A DNA stretch of 64,000 nucleotides from Jacaranda mimosifolia (GCA_018894105.1 CM032127.1:28450369-28514368); one strand, 5' to 3'. Counted from the stretch's first letter, positions 11,590-24,300 are shown. The notes: generated by a model from the letters alone, not told the origin. Numbers and translations are program-made.

Positions 11590-13209
11590 GTTGATTGGAA
11601 TGGCGAGGTACAACATCAGCAAGTCCATGGTAGAGTATTACCCAGTCTCCATCAAAATACGACAACAGCTTGGATGCTCTATTCATAGATCACCGTCGCC
11701 TCTACTTCAACTTCCTCACATCAATAACCTCAAAGAATTCATTAGAACCTTGAACTCTTTGATTGCATCCTTGCGAGTAGCACTAATGAGCACATTTCTA
11801 ATCGAAAACTCCAAAAACTATTTTTCGGTCTTTACCTCATTAGCATATCACATCTTTAGCTGCTCATATTCTTTCTACAACTTCGTTACCTCATTCTCTT
11901 TTTCACTCTGCTACCGAGCTGATTTGGTGGCTTTCTCCTCAAGAGGAGTCACCATTGCCATAACCCCTCTACTTAATGGAAATATGCTTCACTAATTTCC
12001 AACCCTGCACTCAAAATGCACAAAAAGCAAAATTAAAGATCTATACACTACTATGAAGAAAGAAAGGACGATGAAAATAAACTAAGTGTTGAGAAAAATA
12101 TTTACCCATGCAAAATCTCTTGCAACTATCTCAACAATTGAGAAGAGAAGTATAACTCCAACTTTCTTTGATCATACTTACTCACCACGCCTTGTATATG
12201 ATCAACATTGAAGCAATCTTTTCTACACCCTATTGAGAATCTATGCCACAACTCAAGCATAAACTATAGGAGAAAGTCCCTTACCCTCAATAATATAAAA
12301 AGGGCAAGCTATCTATGGATAAGTAGTTGGTCCACTATATGCTTGCCAGTAGGCCAAAAAGCACCACCTCAGGCTCATTAATGGTAGTAGGTAGTGGCAT
12401 CACGAAAATAATAGAGCGTGTGCCTCAATCGACCACTAGCCTTGGGGGTTTGAACAATGCCATCTAGTGACGCCTCCCTGCAGCACTCTCTACTATGTAC
12501 CCTCTAGAGGTAACGAGAACCCGCAAGTAAAGTAACTACTAAAAATAGTGAAATACCCTTAGAGAGTGATACCATATCATCTCTAGGTGAAGGAAGAACA
12601 AACCCAAACCCATCAGTGACACATATCCTATGTCTCAAAGCATCTAACTCTTTTTGCTAAAGTTAGCACTAACATCCACTACTCTAGCAAATCTATTATC
12701 GATAATAAAAGAATCTTTAGGCACCTCATTAGAAGAACCCTTTGCTGTAGACTCAAACTCTAACAAGAAAAACAACTTATGAACTATGCGCCTACTGTGT
12801 AATTTCTGAGGCTTACAGAAATTTTGTAAGATTCAATCTAATGATGCACCTAATAAAGGATCCATAAACATAGAATATGCTAGAACACCACAAGGAGGAC
12901 CACCCCTGCAACTGCTGGTAACCAGCTACCTGTGGCCAACGCCCTCAAAGCACCTAACCCAAGTGCCAGAGAGACATGCCCCGTAGGTGCCCAAGAGAAA
13001 CCCTTAGTCAAAATAAGATAGACTTATTCTGATTGGCATAAAAACAATCAAGTAAGTGCCATGCAATTCCTAGATTGGCATAGATTCATTGGCCGCCCAG
13101 TCGGCCGATGGTGACTCGGTGATGGCAGCTTCACCACTACCTCCCCACTTGACTATTTCTTGACTTCTTCCTAGAGTTTGACTCAAAACTGGACTTACTC
13201 TTAGACATG
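11590..13209 (-). pseudogene. Antisense ORF of a Tat-type gypsy element, decayed
   Basis: On the minus strand a Ser-rich start is readable from 13209 (MSKSKSSFESNSRKKS), soon followed by a stop. At the other end (about 11960-11720) a frame with several stops reads EKATKSAR, KENEVTKL, KEYEQLKM and RKDAIKEFKVLMNS, a coiled-coil-like acidic/basic segment. Tat-lineage elements such as Grande are known to carry an antisense ORF near the 3' LTR, and many plant copies match the 'putative gypsy-type transposon' family. This region fits that by orientation, by the Ser-rich start and by the coiled coil at the end. The middle part is not recognisable. No function is established for such ORFs. Confidence 0.45.
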
Positions 13210-13499
13210 TTTTAACTCAATAGGACCTTAAAAACTTTTACTGACTCAAAGAAGTTGGGGAAAATATTGCAAACAAAAGGGTCAAGGCAAAAGCACAATA
13301 ATGCAGGGAAGTTATGAAGCAATTAAAGAAAGAAGTTGCCTCGATGACCCATCTCAATACTCCTCTCAAGAGCTTCCTTCTTTTTTCTCTCTCCTCAATC
13401 CAGTGAAAGTTTTTGCTAGGTCTTTGGGTTTTGATAAAAACCACCCCATAGATAATTTCTTGATGATCCTGCAAACTTTGAAACCTAGTAGGTCAACTT

Positions 13500-14888
13500 A
13501 GACAAAAGTTGGGCACTCGCGAATACATACTTTAAGCAACTAAGTCAAATAAGCCAAATAATAAACCTTATTTTAACATAATAAGATAAGATAAATATTA
13601 TAATCTAGACTTATTTTCAACATAAAAATAAATTTTCAAATTAAAAATAGGGGGTTTAGTGATATGAAAACTAAGACTAGAAAGGCAATTTGGTAAAAGA
13701 ATTAAAAAAGGCCCAATGAACTAAAGTAATTAATTAAATAAAATGATCTGAGAACCCAAGAAGAAATTAAGCTAATGAAAAAGGGTAGGAAACCTAATAG
13801 CACTAAGTTCACCAAGAAAAAAATTATACACGCTAAGTCCTAAAAAGAACTTGGGCACAAGAAATCATTTGCAAAGAATCGCGAAATTCCGAGAACTTTC
13901 AAGAGCAAAGAATCTCTACACGTGTTCTAGAGAAAACAAATTAACTTTCTTCTATTTACTGAGAAAGACCTCACTCCATTTCTGTGTAGCATCGTAATAT
14001 TATAAAAATATTAAATTTTATGTATAAATTATTATAAAAATGATAAATAATAAAATAAGAATAATTATATGCCTCTCAATTTTATAATAAAAAAGTAAAA
14101 GCATCTATGACTTGGTCCATGCTTAATAAAGTACATATATAATTCAAAATATTAATTATATTTACATATCTTTGAATGATTAAAAACTAAATACAAAACT
14201 AATAAATGAAGAGTCGTGGATTTTTTCAATGAATCTTGAAATTAAATTTAGAGTACAGTAAAGGCATTCTAGCCGTATAACAAAAAGACTGAGCACTTCA
14301 ATAATGAGATATTTTATATCTTCTAACTATATTTTATCAAAAAGTCCATAAGAGCTTGTTAAGTTATAATTAAAGAATTATGTTTATATTTTTTTGCCTA
14401 ACGTATATAATATAGTGATAAGATATAAAATGCATATATTTACTGATGTAATTCGAATACTGTTAAAAATGATATCAAAACTACATAATTATAGACTTAT
14501 TCCACAAAAAATTTTCTATAATATATAAAAAATATTTACTAATAAATATTTTTATTTTGATAATTTTCTATAAAAAGGCAATTTAGCCATTTAAAAAGTT
14601 TCATTCCAACTAGTAATCATTGCTAATTACCAATCATGAGAATGAAATCAAATAAAGAGTGGCGATTCAATTCATATCTCATTCCTTGTACATATCAAGT
14701 AGGGGATAAGTTATACCAACATCATTCCTTTTCTATTTTTATTTTATTCCTAAAATAATTTTATACCTAATTTGATTCCTACATATCAATCACGACCTAA
14801 GAAGTTCACGGGATGTTAGGTTGAACTTGTTGTTTGCTTCTAATCTGATAAGGTCCAACAAAGTATAACTTGTGACATACCTCTCACA
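13500..14888. other. AT-rich non-coding DNA
   Basis: No gene, LTR pair or element terminus was recognised. The 14000-14600 part is very AT-rich. It may include the 3' LTR of the remnant to the left, but I cannot show a partner copy. Confidence 0.5.
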
Positions 14889-15390
14889 TCTAATCTAATA
14901 TATATAAAGTAAAATGATGTTCAATCCTATTTTAAATATATTTTTTACGTGGCGATGATATTGATAAGTTAGTTTATTCATTTGTGCTATGTAAATATAT
15001 TCTATATATAATATATGCAACTCCCTATAACATATTTTCATATTCATCTTTTTTTCATGTCAACATTATATATGTAACTTTCTATATTAATTTTTATAAC
15101 TCCCTATATTAATGTATAATTTTGTAATTCCTTATTGTATTGTTAATTTTATTCCTTTTACCTATGTCAACATATATATTTACATATATAATATTCTATC
15201 AATATTTATTTTGATACTAATGTAAAAAGATTATATTAATTCATCTTTTATAGCTCCATACTTAATTTTGATAAATATTCGATATATATGTAACTTTTAT
15301 ATTAATTTTTGTACTCTTAGTACATTGTCTTACGGTTTCTTTTAACATTTGTCATTTACTTTCTCAAATTTTATTTTATAAATAATTATA

Positions 15391-15430
15391 GACACACACA
15401 CACACACACATATATATGTGTGTGTGTGTT
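15391..15430. repeat. (CA)n-(TA)n-(TG)n compound microsatellite
   Basis: An ACACAC run passes through ATATAT into GTGTGT, so the tract is a potential cruciform. A related tract is at 33840-33868. Confidence 0.85.
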
Positions 15431-15669
15431 TGTTTGTATAACTAGGCATATAAGTTCACTTGTCAACACAATATAATTAACATGTCTTGCATAAGCTAAA
15501 ATCTCCAATAATAATTTACATTAAAAATAATTTAACCATATGATTTACTATTTAAAAATAGAATAACCATATCATTTTTTTCTCCATCTCTATAAAATCA
15601 TTCTCTTTGTGAATTAAAATTAATTTTTTCTTGAAAATGCATGTATTTTATAATATTTATATTATTTTT

Positions 15670-15674
15670 CTTAT
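15670..15674. repeat. Target-site duplication CTTAT, left
   Basis: CTTAT precedes the 5' LTR, and the same five bases follow the 3' LTR at 33410-33414. A 5-bp duplication is standard for Ty3/gypsy integration. Confidence 0.9.
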
Positions 15675-16499
15675 TGATATGGGATAGCTCAATAGGCTCA
15701 GCCCACTAACAGTTGACCAAGTGATCAACTAGGCCCAAATCCTCATTGGGCCATTTCACCAGCCCAACACACTAGCATCCTTTCAGTCGACCCAAGTGAG
15801 GTTGATCATCTCAAGAATGATCATTAGGCCACCAGCCAGAGGCCTTCAAACCCAAGAAAGTCCTGTTATATCGACTAGAGCATGGCTAGATGACTGGCAA
15901 ACAAGGGAACACCTTGACTCTAGGAGGTCGATCGGAGAAACTTAAAGCAGTCTCACACTACCAGTCACAGTCGCATTGAATACACTACAACCACCACCCT
16001 GCTGCATTAAATACGTTGACAAGCGGAGTGCCTCCATATTTATTGTGCGTCCCTCAACTGTACCACAATTCTGCCTTGACATTAAATGCGTAGATCTCCT
16101 CTATATCCTGAAGAGAAGGAAGAGGCGCCACTTGGAGAAGCTTCAGAAAGAAGAAGACCTAAAAGTTCTCAGGCAAGAACAAAGGCCCTCTCTGCATGGG
16201 CAAGGACATGATAGACATGTTAACTTCTCAAGAGATATTATAAATACCCCGTTACAACCCTTCAGCAAGGTATGCTCATTATTCTTTATCCCTCACTCTA
16301 CTACTCTGCTTTCTAGTCGACTTTACATTGACTTGAGCATCGGAGTATCTTAACATAGGGCCCCTCAACTAGTATAATGTGTACTATTGGTTGCAGGACT
16401 CGACCCGATCGTATAACATCATCCAATGCTAATATATTTTTCAGTTGACTATACTAGGCCGGAGCCCAATCCCCTGACAAACAGATCATGTCATCATCA
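15675..16499 (+). repeat. 5' LTR of the Ty3/gypsy element
   Basis: It starts TGATATGGGATAG and ends CATCATCA. It is colinear with 32587-33409 but has scattered substitutions, indicating an old insertion. The sequence after the LTR (16500 on, 'tttgggtcgtatg') is where a primer binding site would be. It is too diverged to assign a tRNA. Confidence 0.92.
16239..16246 (+). promoter_or_regulatory. TATA box in gypsy 5' LTR
   Basis: TATAAATA within 'agatattataaatacccc'. The matching position in the 3' LTR (about 33150-33158) reads CTAAAAATA, so the box is lost there. Only the 5' copy keeps a consensus motif. Confidence 0.6.
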
Positions 16500-16540
16500 T
16501 TTGGGTCGTATGTAGGTTCTAGAGTCCGTAACCAAAGAAA

Positions 16541-16960
16541 ATGGTAAACATAAGGCGAGCCATTTCAGAAAGAAAGGAGACTAGAAGGTCTTTGACCTCT
16601 CCTACTTATCCCCAACAAGAACAAAATGTGGCTGCACCCAGTTCCTAGCTAGAACAAGTGGTAACTTTGACTATGACCCAACTTATATAGTTAATTAGTG
16701 AATAGATATCAACTCAGATTTCAACTCAATTGCCAGTTGCCCTTAACAAGCATAACTAGCATCGACCAGCCACCAATGCTACCCCTCACCCTTCACAACA
16801 TTAAGAAAGGCTCCCAAAGGACAATAGGGATAGACAAGAGACAAGACACCTCTCTATTTGGCGTGAGGATAATCCAGGTCAATTCCCACGGGAAGAGACT
16901 CGCTCATATCCCCGTGAAGAAGTAGCTGATTCTGTGGATCACCTTGCTAAGCCCATTTAA
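16541..16960 (+). pseudogene. Gypsy gag, 5' part, cut by the copia insertion
   Basis: A frame from ATG 16541 reads MVNIRRAISERKETRRSLTS, with stops from the mid-part onward. It continues as readable Gag-like sequence (EDNPGQFPREETRSYPREEV) up to the copia insertion at 16966. The sequence resumes at 27245 after the 3' LTR of copia. Gag would be the structural protein of the particle. The split and the in-frame stops make it a dead copy. Confidence 0.6.
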
Positions 16961-16965
16961 GCCCA
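16961..16965. repeat. Target-site duplication GCCCA, left
   Basis: GCCCA precedes the copia 5' LTR and is repeated at 27240-27244, directly after the 3' LTR. A 5-bp duplication fits Ty1/copia integration. Confidence 0.9.
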
Positions 16966-19173
16966 TGTTGGAATAGTGCCCCGCAAGCCAATTAGATTAG
17001 CATGTAAATATTTCACTAGTGAAACAATCTTAAATGAATAATACTCATTGAATGGCCATCTTCATCTTATGCTTATATTTATTTCACTGGCATTTGGTTA
17101 AAGGCCTTAGATCACATAATTCTACGGGACTTGGTCAGTACATTCGGTGATGATCATGAAATAAGTTTTACACAGTTGTGATCTTAATTCTTCCAACTCA
17201 TTGGATCTTATTAGTAGGGCATCAAAGATTTGGATGGAGTTGCACTATCGGTGCATAAACCGAAGAGTTGGATATTGCTCCATTTCATGAGCAAGCTATA
17301 TGAGATATGGGTGCATGTTAGTTGGTGCTTGCTAGAGATCAAGTTCACTGAAGACTCGCTTGGAGAATCCACTAGATAGCCATAGTGGTAAGTCAGTAAT
17401 GGTAAGTTCTCCAGCTCACACTAATGCATGTAATTAGTCATTTGACCTGAGGATCCATGGTAACCTTAAGTTTAGATCCTTATGCTTTAACTCTTCCTTG
17501 ACCACTTAGGCCGGTTATTCGAGTGGAGATTAGGTATGAGCTACTTAGATATGAGATCCATTATAGGATCCGACTCCTCATCATTGTGTAGGGAGAGTAT
17601 ATCTCCTATGAATTCTATAATGATCGAATCCAAAAAATCATTGCGCATGGTAGTATGATAATTTGGAAAATGAGTTTTTTGAAATGAGGTCATAAACGGG
17701 AATCGAACATTGAGAATAGAAATATAGATTCAAAGTTATTAGGGAGCCGACAAATATCTTGTCCTAGGCCTCTTTTGAGAGATAGCAGACAGAATGGCAG
17801 TATTTGCATGGTACGCGTAGAGCTAGAATGGTTTTCCAAAAGTATTCATTTCAGCCAATTAGTTGGGCTCCATGGGCTTGAGGTTGGACATCGACCATGG
17901 AGATTGGACACTCTTCAATTAATAGAGATTAATTAAATTTAGTCATTAGTTTAAAGGAGTTTAAACTAATGTAAATATTTGATATTCTATAAGTCACAAA
18001 AAGTTGTGAGCCCATGTCCAATGAATGGTAGAATCTAATGGGTCACACACAAAAGCCAATTGCAAATCTTACTTGATGAAGGGAATTTTCTAAGAGTTAG
18101 GAAGATTCTTTGATGACCATTTTTGGAGATAGATGGTTTATGCAATTTGTAGTCATTTTGGCTTGATCAATTTAATTGTTAAATTGATCTAATAAATTTA
18201 AGGAGTTATATTCAGATCAATTAATTATGGAGTTAATTATTTGGTGCCATATGACTATTAATTGGTCAAATTAACTTAAAGAGTTAAGTTAACAATGACT
18301 TACTTAAAGATTTAAGCAAATTGACTTAAGAGTTAAGTCAAAGGTTAATTAATTAAATTAAAGTATTTAATTTAATTAAAATGAAGAATTAATTTCAGAG
18401 GAAATATTCAAATGAAGAATTCATTTGGTGTGACATTAGAATTTATTTAGATGACATTTCATGAAGTGAAATAAAGATTCCAAATGAAATTCAAATGCAC
18501 ACAAAATTTACGTGCCACTTACTTGCCAACTTGCAAGTGAGTTGGTGTCAACTTGAGGAAAGTGTGATCACACCTCCCTTCCCTCTATATATAGATATAG
18601 AGATAGAAAGGGGCAGCCACTAGCATGAGAATTGCAAGCAATCTAGATCTAAGATTAGATTCTCTCATTTTCCCTCCAATTTTCCAAGTGTTGCCTCATG
18701 TGTTGAAGCTTCACTTTTCTTCATCTCCTATCTCCAAATCAAGCCCTCATATTTCCATTGGTGTTTGGACCTTTTCATTAGAGGCAAGACAATTGGATTG
18801 CTAGCCTTTTGGAGATTTTCTGTTCAAGCAGAATTTTTGGAGCGTCTATTGGAGACCTTTCCGGAATTACTTTGAGGTGAAATTTTTACTGGAGCATCAT
18901 TAAGATGTTGGTGATCTAATGGCCCTAGTTTTACTCAAATCGGAGTTCGTTTGATTAGGAAAAAGTTGCTAAGATTCCGCTGTGCAGCTGGGAGACAATT
19001 TTCAAGGAGTTGAGTTCTTTTTCCAAATTTCTTTGATTTTGTGAAAATCAAGGTAATCCTCATACCAAATCTGAATATGTGGCATGTTTAGATCCTTGTC
19101 TTCATGTATAGCTTAGTTTCTTTAGCATTTTTTATGCTTTGATTATTGGATCCTAGTGCTACATGTGACTTCA
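16966..19173 (+). repeat. 5' LTR of the copia element
   Basis: Colinear with 24979-27239. It lacks about 50 bp that the 3' LTR has around 26768-26820. The part around 18160-18400 contains a run of short AT-rich modules built from 'aggagttaa' and 'gacttaagagttaag'. These are repeated within the LTR and present in both copies. Confidence 0.95.
18586..18593 (+). promoter_or_regulatory. TATA box in copia 5' LTR
   Basis: TATATATA after a C/T-rich stretch, about 590 bp before the LTR end. The 3' LTR has the same box at 26605-26612 in the same context, so the promoter motif is conserved between the LTRs. Confidence 0.65.
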
Positions 19174-19175
19174 AG

Positions 19176-19188
19176 TGGTATCGGAGCC
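19176..19188 (+). promoter_or_regulatory. Primer binding site, initiator Met tRNA type
   Basis: TGGTATCGGAGCC lies two bases after the 5' LTR. It matches the common plant copia primer site TGGTATCAGAGCC except at one base. Confidence 0.85.
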
Positions 19189-19189
19189 T

Positions 19190-21120
19190 AATTCATGCTA
19201 TGATTTAGATTTTTGATTGATTCATTCATGTGATGAATTGATCAAATTTTCCAAATACTTGATCCAACTTATGGGTTGGAGTGTTTGGATGATGTTGCGT
19301 GTGGCATCTTTCCTTGATGAATTAAAAGCATGCTAATATGTGTTTTAAGTGTTAATTCATGTGATTAGTATGTTTTAATTCATTTTTGATTTAGCATTAG
19401 TTGATGTTATATGTTGATATAGTATGTTAAATTTGGCCCTAAGTTGCTTTGGTCATTTTTAGGTCCAATTTGATTGGAGTTTATTGGAGATTTTTCGAGA
19501 ATAGAAATTCTCACTTAAACTTGATTTTTGAAACATGTTTGAGCACTTGAATTTTCATTTTTTAAAAGGTTTTTTGGATCTAAAAATTCATCTATAATGT
19601 GTGATTTAGTGTTTAGGAGGTGTCCTAAATTTTTTGGTGCGCAAAAGTTGAGCCAAAATTGACTTTTAGACCAAACCTCAAAACAAGGCAAGCTACTACA
19701 CTCGACCAAGCAGTGACCAAGCAGCGGGCACACCCTGCCGCACGATCATGCTCCCAGGCAGGGGAAGCAGTGCCCAATCACGGGTTTGGGGAGTTTTGAT
19801 CCTTATTTTACGTTCTTTTGTTGACCAAAAGTGACCTAAATCATACAAGATAGATGCACAAGTGTTGTGTAAGTTCTCAAAATTATGTTTGACATTTTTT
19901 ATTGCTTTTAAAATCTTGTTAAAGTTGATCTTCAATTAGGTGCAAGAATGAGATGTATAAATGTTATGCTTATTTTTGCTTGACCAATTAATTGTTTATG
20001 AGATAAGCATTTAATTGTTGGAATTGAATGTCAATTCTTGATTTATTTATTATTCATTTAATTGTTGAATGGATAATGAATGAATGGGGATGATCATGAG
20101 CCTTTAATATTGATTTTGTTTGTTTTAAGTTGTTGAAAAGGGTTGTATTAAATTAGGGCTTGCATGCCTCTTAATTTCTATTTTGTAAATGTTATGAGAG
20201 TAGAATCACTAAGTGAAGATTTCTTTCTCATGTAAATGTTACAAGGAGCAAAGAAGACCATTGGAGGCATGAAGACCCATGAATGTATAGGGATACACTC
20301 ATGTAATAGCTAGATTTTATCAATCCACTTAAAATCAACCAGGTGGTGCACACATGGCTCTAAGTGCACCACTTGGTTAGGCTTATGGTCATCCCACCTT
20401 AGGAGTATACTAAGCGCATTTACTTATTTATGTTTTCCATATCCTATTGATGTATGAGATGCATGGTTAGGACATAGAAAACCTAAATAAGAAGATAAAA
20501 TGATGAGATCTTTGCAAGTAAGAAAATTTCTCCACTTAGAATGTCTAAGTGCTTTCAAATATTAAGTCAAAATGGACACAAATTAAAAGGAATTTTATTT
20601 TAATTAATTCATGCCTTCTACCAATAGTATGTGACATGACGATGCTGCCACATTTGTGTGATATCTCACGAGTTGTGGGTCACACTTATGGTGAAAAGCT
20701 ATGACCATATACTTAGCATATGATGCACCTTTGATTTGATGTTTCCCATGCATTGGCACACAAGTTTTAGGATGACGTTGAATGATATCAAATCAAAGTT
20801 TGATTGGTAGGCCCAACCTAACACCTAGTAATGTAGATGTCTCATGAGTCATAGATCTACATAAAAAGTGAGGCAAAATATATCAAGAGTTGCATGAGAT
20901 GCAATTAGCAAAAAGTTGTTTACCTTTCGATTGTTTGTGGATGTCTCACGAGTCGTGGGTCGCTACAAGTCCTTAGGGTCTTGATTCTCACTAGGAATGA
21001 GATTTCTCAAATTCTTCTAGGGGTGAAGAATTTGATAAAACAGTGGGAGAAAAACATACTTGAAAGACCATGAACATTTTTCCAATATCAATATTCAATC
21101 ACATGCTTATATTCTCTTTT
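19190..21120 (+). other. Long copia leader, non-coding
   Basis: About 1.9 kb lies between the primer binding site and the first Gag-like peptide. No conserved protein was recognised. It contains short recurring phrases such as 'gatgtctcacgagtcgtggg' near 20940 and similar sequence near 20665 and 20840. A long leader of this kind is unusual for copia. Confidence 0.5.
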
Positions 21121-21139
21121 TTGCCTTTGATTATTTGCA

Positions 21140-21930
21140 AAATCTCAAAATAGCTAAAAATCCGCTCAACGTTATTTTGGAAACCAATAAACCAACTGGG
21201 CTAAACTTTCGTATTTGACTTGACCTCAAAACTATTCTAGATTCCTAGAAAGGGATTAATGTCCTATACCATGGTGTTCCTAATCCCATGGGATTAATGG
21301 AGATCAAGAGACACGTGAATGTTCAGGAATTAGGTTTTGGATAGTCCTATCCTATTGTCTCGTAATGGCATCTACAAACTTCAAAAATCTCAAGGATACA
21401 TGAATAATACCTTGGTTCAAGTTTACAATAGTTGTAAAGCAAACAAGGTATGAGAAGTTCATGTTGTCAAAGGAGATTTTTCAAGCTAGAATGAATGTGA
21501 AGTCATGTGTCATCAACTATGGTCTAAACATGATTAGGATTGGAGAAACTTTTCAACTTGAATATAGTGATGGAAAATAATCTCTATGAGGATTTGATCC
21601 TCACATCCTCACTAAGTTTTATTGATCAAAGTCTTGATCTAGACAGAGACTACCATGACAAGGGCATGCCATTAATGCTTGCTTCCTTTTCCAAGTCTAT
21701 GGGCCCTAGGGGTGCTAGAAATTGAGGTAAAAGGAAGAAAAGTTCTTCATCTAAAGGAAGGCAACCATTAAAGGCATTTGAAGGAGTCAAGAAGATTATA
21801 AAAGATATAGTCGATATTACTTGTTTCTACTTTGGCAGAAAGGCCATCGGAAGCGGTATTGCAAGGAATACCTTGCAACCCTTGAGAGGGGTATATACTT
21901 TATTGAAGTGCATTTAAGGATAAATTCTTT
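21140..21930 (+). pseudogene. Copia gag with degenerate zinc knuckle
   Basis: The readable start is KNPLNVILETNKPTGLNF near 21150, the typical Gag opening in this group. Most of the capsid then seems deleted or scrambled. From 21540 the frame gives EKLFNLNIVMENNLYEDLIL and the following Ser/Lys linker. The zinc knuckle near 21825-21870 reads CFYFGRKGHRKRYC: the second Cys of the CX2CX4HX4C motif is Phe. Gag would coat the RNA. This copy lacks most of its capsid and one zinc ligand. Confidence 0.65.
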
Positions 21931-22330
21931 CTTATGGATATATGATATCACATGTAATTCTTATCTTTGTAATTTGTTACAAAGAGTAGAAAGAAGAATA
22001 AATCTAATTGATAGGGATATGATCCACCGCCTTGGCAAAGGAGCAAAAGTTGTGGCCAAAGCCAAAGGCATATTATAAGTTAGACTTAGAGAACTCCATA
22101 CTTGTATTGAACCCTTGTTATTATGTACCATATATTGTTGAAAACATTATTTCAATTCCCATTTTGGATAGTGAAGGATTTGATCCTTCTACATCAAATG
22201 GGAGATTGAAGGCATCAAAGAATAGGTTCTTTAGTTGCTCATAGTACACTTAACAAAGGATTATACATTTTTGGATTCTCAAACATCACTGATGCACATT
22301 CAATCAAGTAAAAGAAAATTAGATAACTAA
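21931..22330 (+). pseudogene. Copia protease region, decayed
   Basis: The peptide IYDITCNSYLC near 21940-21970 aligns by context with the copia protease active site (LDTGCGSHIC type). The Asp is kept, but the T-G of the D-T-G triad is not. Around 22110-22150 'CYYVPYIVENIIS' matches the conserved protease C-terminal segment. The surrounding frame has several stops. The enzyme would cut the polyprotein and is not functional here. Confidence 0.6.
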
Positions 22331-23280
22331 GAAGATGTCATCCTATGGCATGCAAGACTTAGACAAATCTCTAAGAATAGGATGAACAAGTTAGAAGCTC
22401 TCAAAGCACTAAATATTAGTAGCATTGAGGACCTTCCTACTTATGAGTCTTATTTAAAAGGAAAAATGACCAAGGCTCCTTTTGTGAGACAAACGGAGCG
22501 AACCACAAGTCTTTTAGATTTGATCCATATGGATGTTTGTGGGCCACCAAGAGTTAGTGTGAAAGGAGACTATTCTTACTTTATCATATTCACCGATTAT
22601 CATTCTCAGTTCGGATATGTGTATCTTATGAAGTATAAGTCTGAAGCCTTTGAAAAGTTCAAAGTGTATAGGAATGAAGTAGAAAAGCAAAAAGGGACTT
22701 AATATTAAAGCTCTTCAATTGGATCGAGGAGAAGAATACATAAGTACCGAATTCTTAGGTTATCTAAAGGAGAATGGATTTTCTCTCAATGGACTCCACT
22801 CGGCACACCCTAACACAATAGAGTAGCTGAAAGGAGAAACCGTACCTTGTTAGACATGGTGCGCTCCATGATGAGCTCTTCCGATATGCCTATATCCTTT
22901 TGGGGATACGCATTAGAAATAGTGGCAAAGTAACTAAATGTAGTACCTTCAAAGTCGATGCTAAAAATACCACATGAGATGTTGTGAGGCAAAGCACCCT
23001 ATTACTATTATCTTAAGGTTTGGGGGTCTCCCGCTTACAACAAGTGACTAGTGGGAGACAAGTTGGATACTAGATCCACCTTGTGCAAGTTTGTGGGATA
23101 CCGAAGAGAGTCTTTGCGTTATTACCTTTATGATCCCTCAGAACAAAAGGTGTTTGTTTCGAGGAACACCTATCTTTTGAAAAAGCAATTTTTATTAGAT
23201 AGAAATGGCGTTGTTGTTAAACTTGATGAAGTTCAAGATGATCATCAAATCCCACAAGCGGTGGAAACAAATTATCAATA
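22331..23280 (+). pseudogene. Copia integrase, decayed
   Basis: The zinc-binding start 'LWHARLRQISKNRMNKLEAL' precedes an open stretch at 22382-22702. That stretch holds the usual lead KMTKAPF and the core LDLIHMDVCGPP with the first catalytic Asp, then YFIIFTDYHSQFGYVYLMK. A frameshift near 22700 follows. The second Asp region (LDRGEEY) is readable at about 22718. The C-terminal segment 23051-23281 (GDKLDTRSTLCKFVGY, then YLYDPSEQKVFVSRN) is the conserved copia GKE-like end. Order before RT proves the copia superfamily. It is broken by frameshifts and stops. Confidence 0.8.
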
Positions 23281-23339
23281 AGAGCCCTAAACACAACCTC
23301 TAAGAAGGTCGGACTGAATCAAGAAGCAATCCAAAAGGT

Positions 23340-24300
23340 TCAGATTCCTTCATGAGACGGCCTAATTGGATAGCAATCCAAAAACCTATAAAGAAGTTGT
23401 GTTGGACATAGACTCGGGACATTGGCTTGATGCCATGAATCCGAAATGGACTTCATATACTGCAATAAAGTATGGACTTTGGGAGATCCACCTGAGGGAA
23501 TAGTTCCCGTTGGTTGCAAGTGGATCTATAAGCAAAAGCTAGGCGTCGATGGAGAGATAATGTCCTTTAAAGCATAAGTAGTGGAAAAAGGTTACATTTA
23601 AAGACCTAATATCGATTTCGAGGAAACCTTTTCACCGATCATAATGTCTAAGTCCATTAGGATTTTACTTGCCATAGTCGCATATTATGACTATGAGATA
23701 TGGCAAATGGATGTAAAAATTGTTCTCCTCAATGGAAACATTGAAGAAAAAATTCATATGAAGCAACCACAAGGTTTTACATCTAAAGGGAATGAGCAAA
23801 AAGTTTGCAAACTCGAGAGATCCATTTATGGAATCAAACAGCTATCCCAAGTTAGAACATATATTTTGATAAGGCAGTCAAATCGTTTGACTTGGTCAAA
23901 CATATGTATGAACCTTATGTGTACAAGAAGGCTAGCATGAGCAGTATACAGTTCATTGTGCTTTATGTCAATGACATTCTTCTCATTAAAAATGTTAGAG
24001 TGTACTAAAATATGGTTATCTACTCAATATATTCTCCATGAAGGATTTGGGAGAAGCATCCTACGTATTAAGAATATATATCTATAGAGATAGATCGAGG
24101 AGGATGTTGGGGCTTTCCCAAACCCCGTACATAGACAAGATACTAAAGAGATTTAGTATGGAAGAATCTAAGAAGGGATTCCTCCTTATAGGACATGGCA
24201 TTTGTCTCTTCAAGTCTACGGCCCCTTAGACTGACGACGAGAGATAAAGAATGTCCCACATACCTTATGCATCCGCTATTGGGAGCATAATGTATGCCAT
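23340..24300 (+). pseudogene. Copia reverse transcriptase, decayed, YVDD changed to YVND
   Basis: The stretch at 23644-23940 encodes YYDYEIWQMDVKIVLLNGNI and then KLERSIYGIKQLSQ, core RT blocks of Ty1/copia. The first catalytic Asp (QMDVK) is present. The YVDD box at 23964-23975 reads YVND, a substitution of a catalytic Asp. LGEASYVLRIYIYRDRSRR follows near 24045. The first RT blocks before 23640 are split by stops. The enzyme would copy RNA to cDNA. This copy cannot. Confidence 0.8.

Larger units (their letters stand above)
15180..15674 (+). repeat. Diverged direct repeat, copy A (partner 33550-34190)
   Basis: This stretch and 33550-34190 share a colinear series of phrases: 'ctatcaatatttattttgat', 'atattaattcat', a CA/TA/TG microsatellite, 'ataatttaa', 'tttctccatctc' and 'tttcttgaaaatgcatgtat'. 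Copy A ends at the gypsy insertion point. Copy B lies on the far side, so before the gypsy insertion the two were near-tandem. Confidence 0.6.

Noticed and set aside
11591..11995. Open frame of 134 codons on the plus strand
   Set aside because: The opposite strand carries the coiled-coil antisense-ORF remnant, so the plus frame is its shadow.
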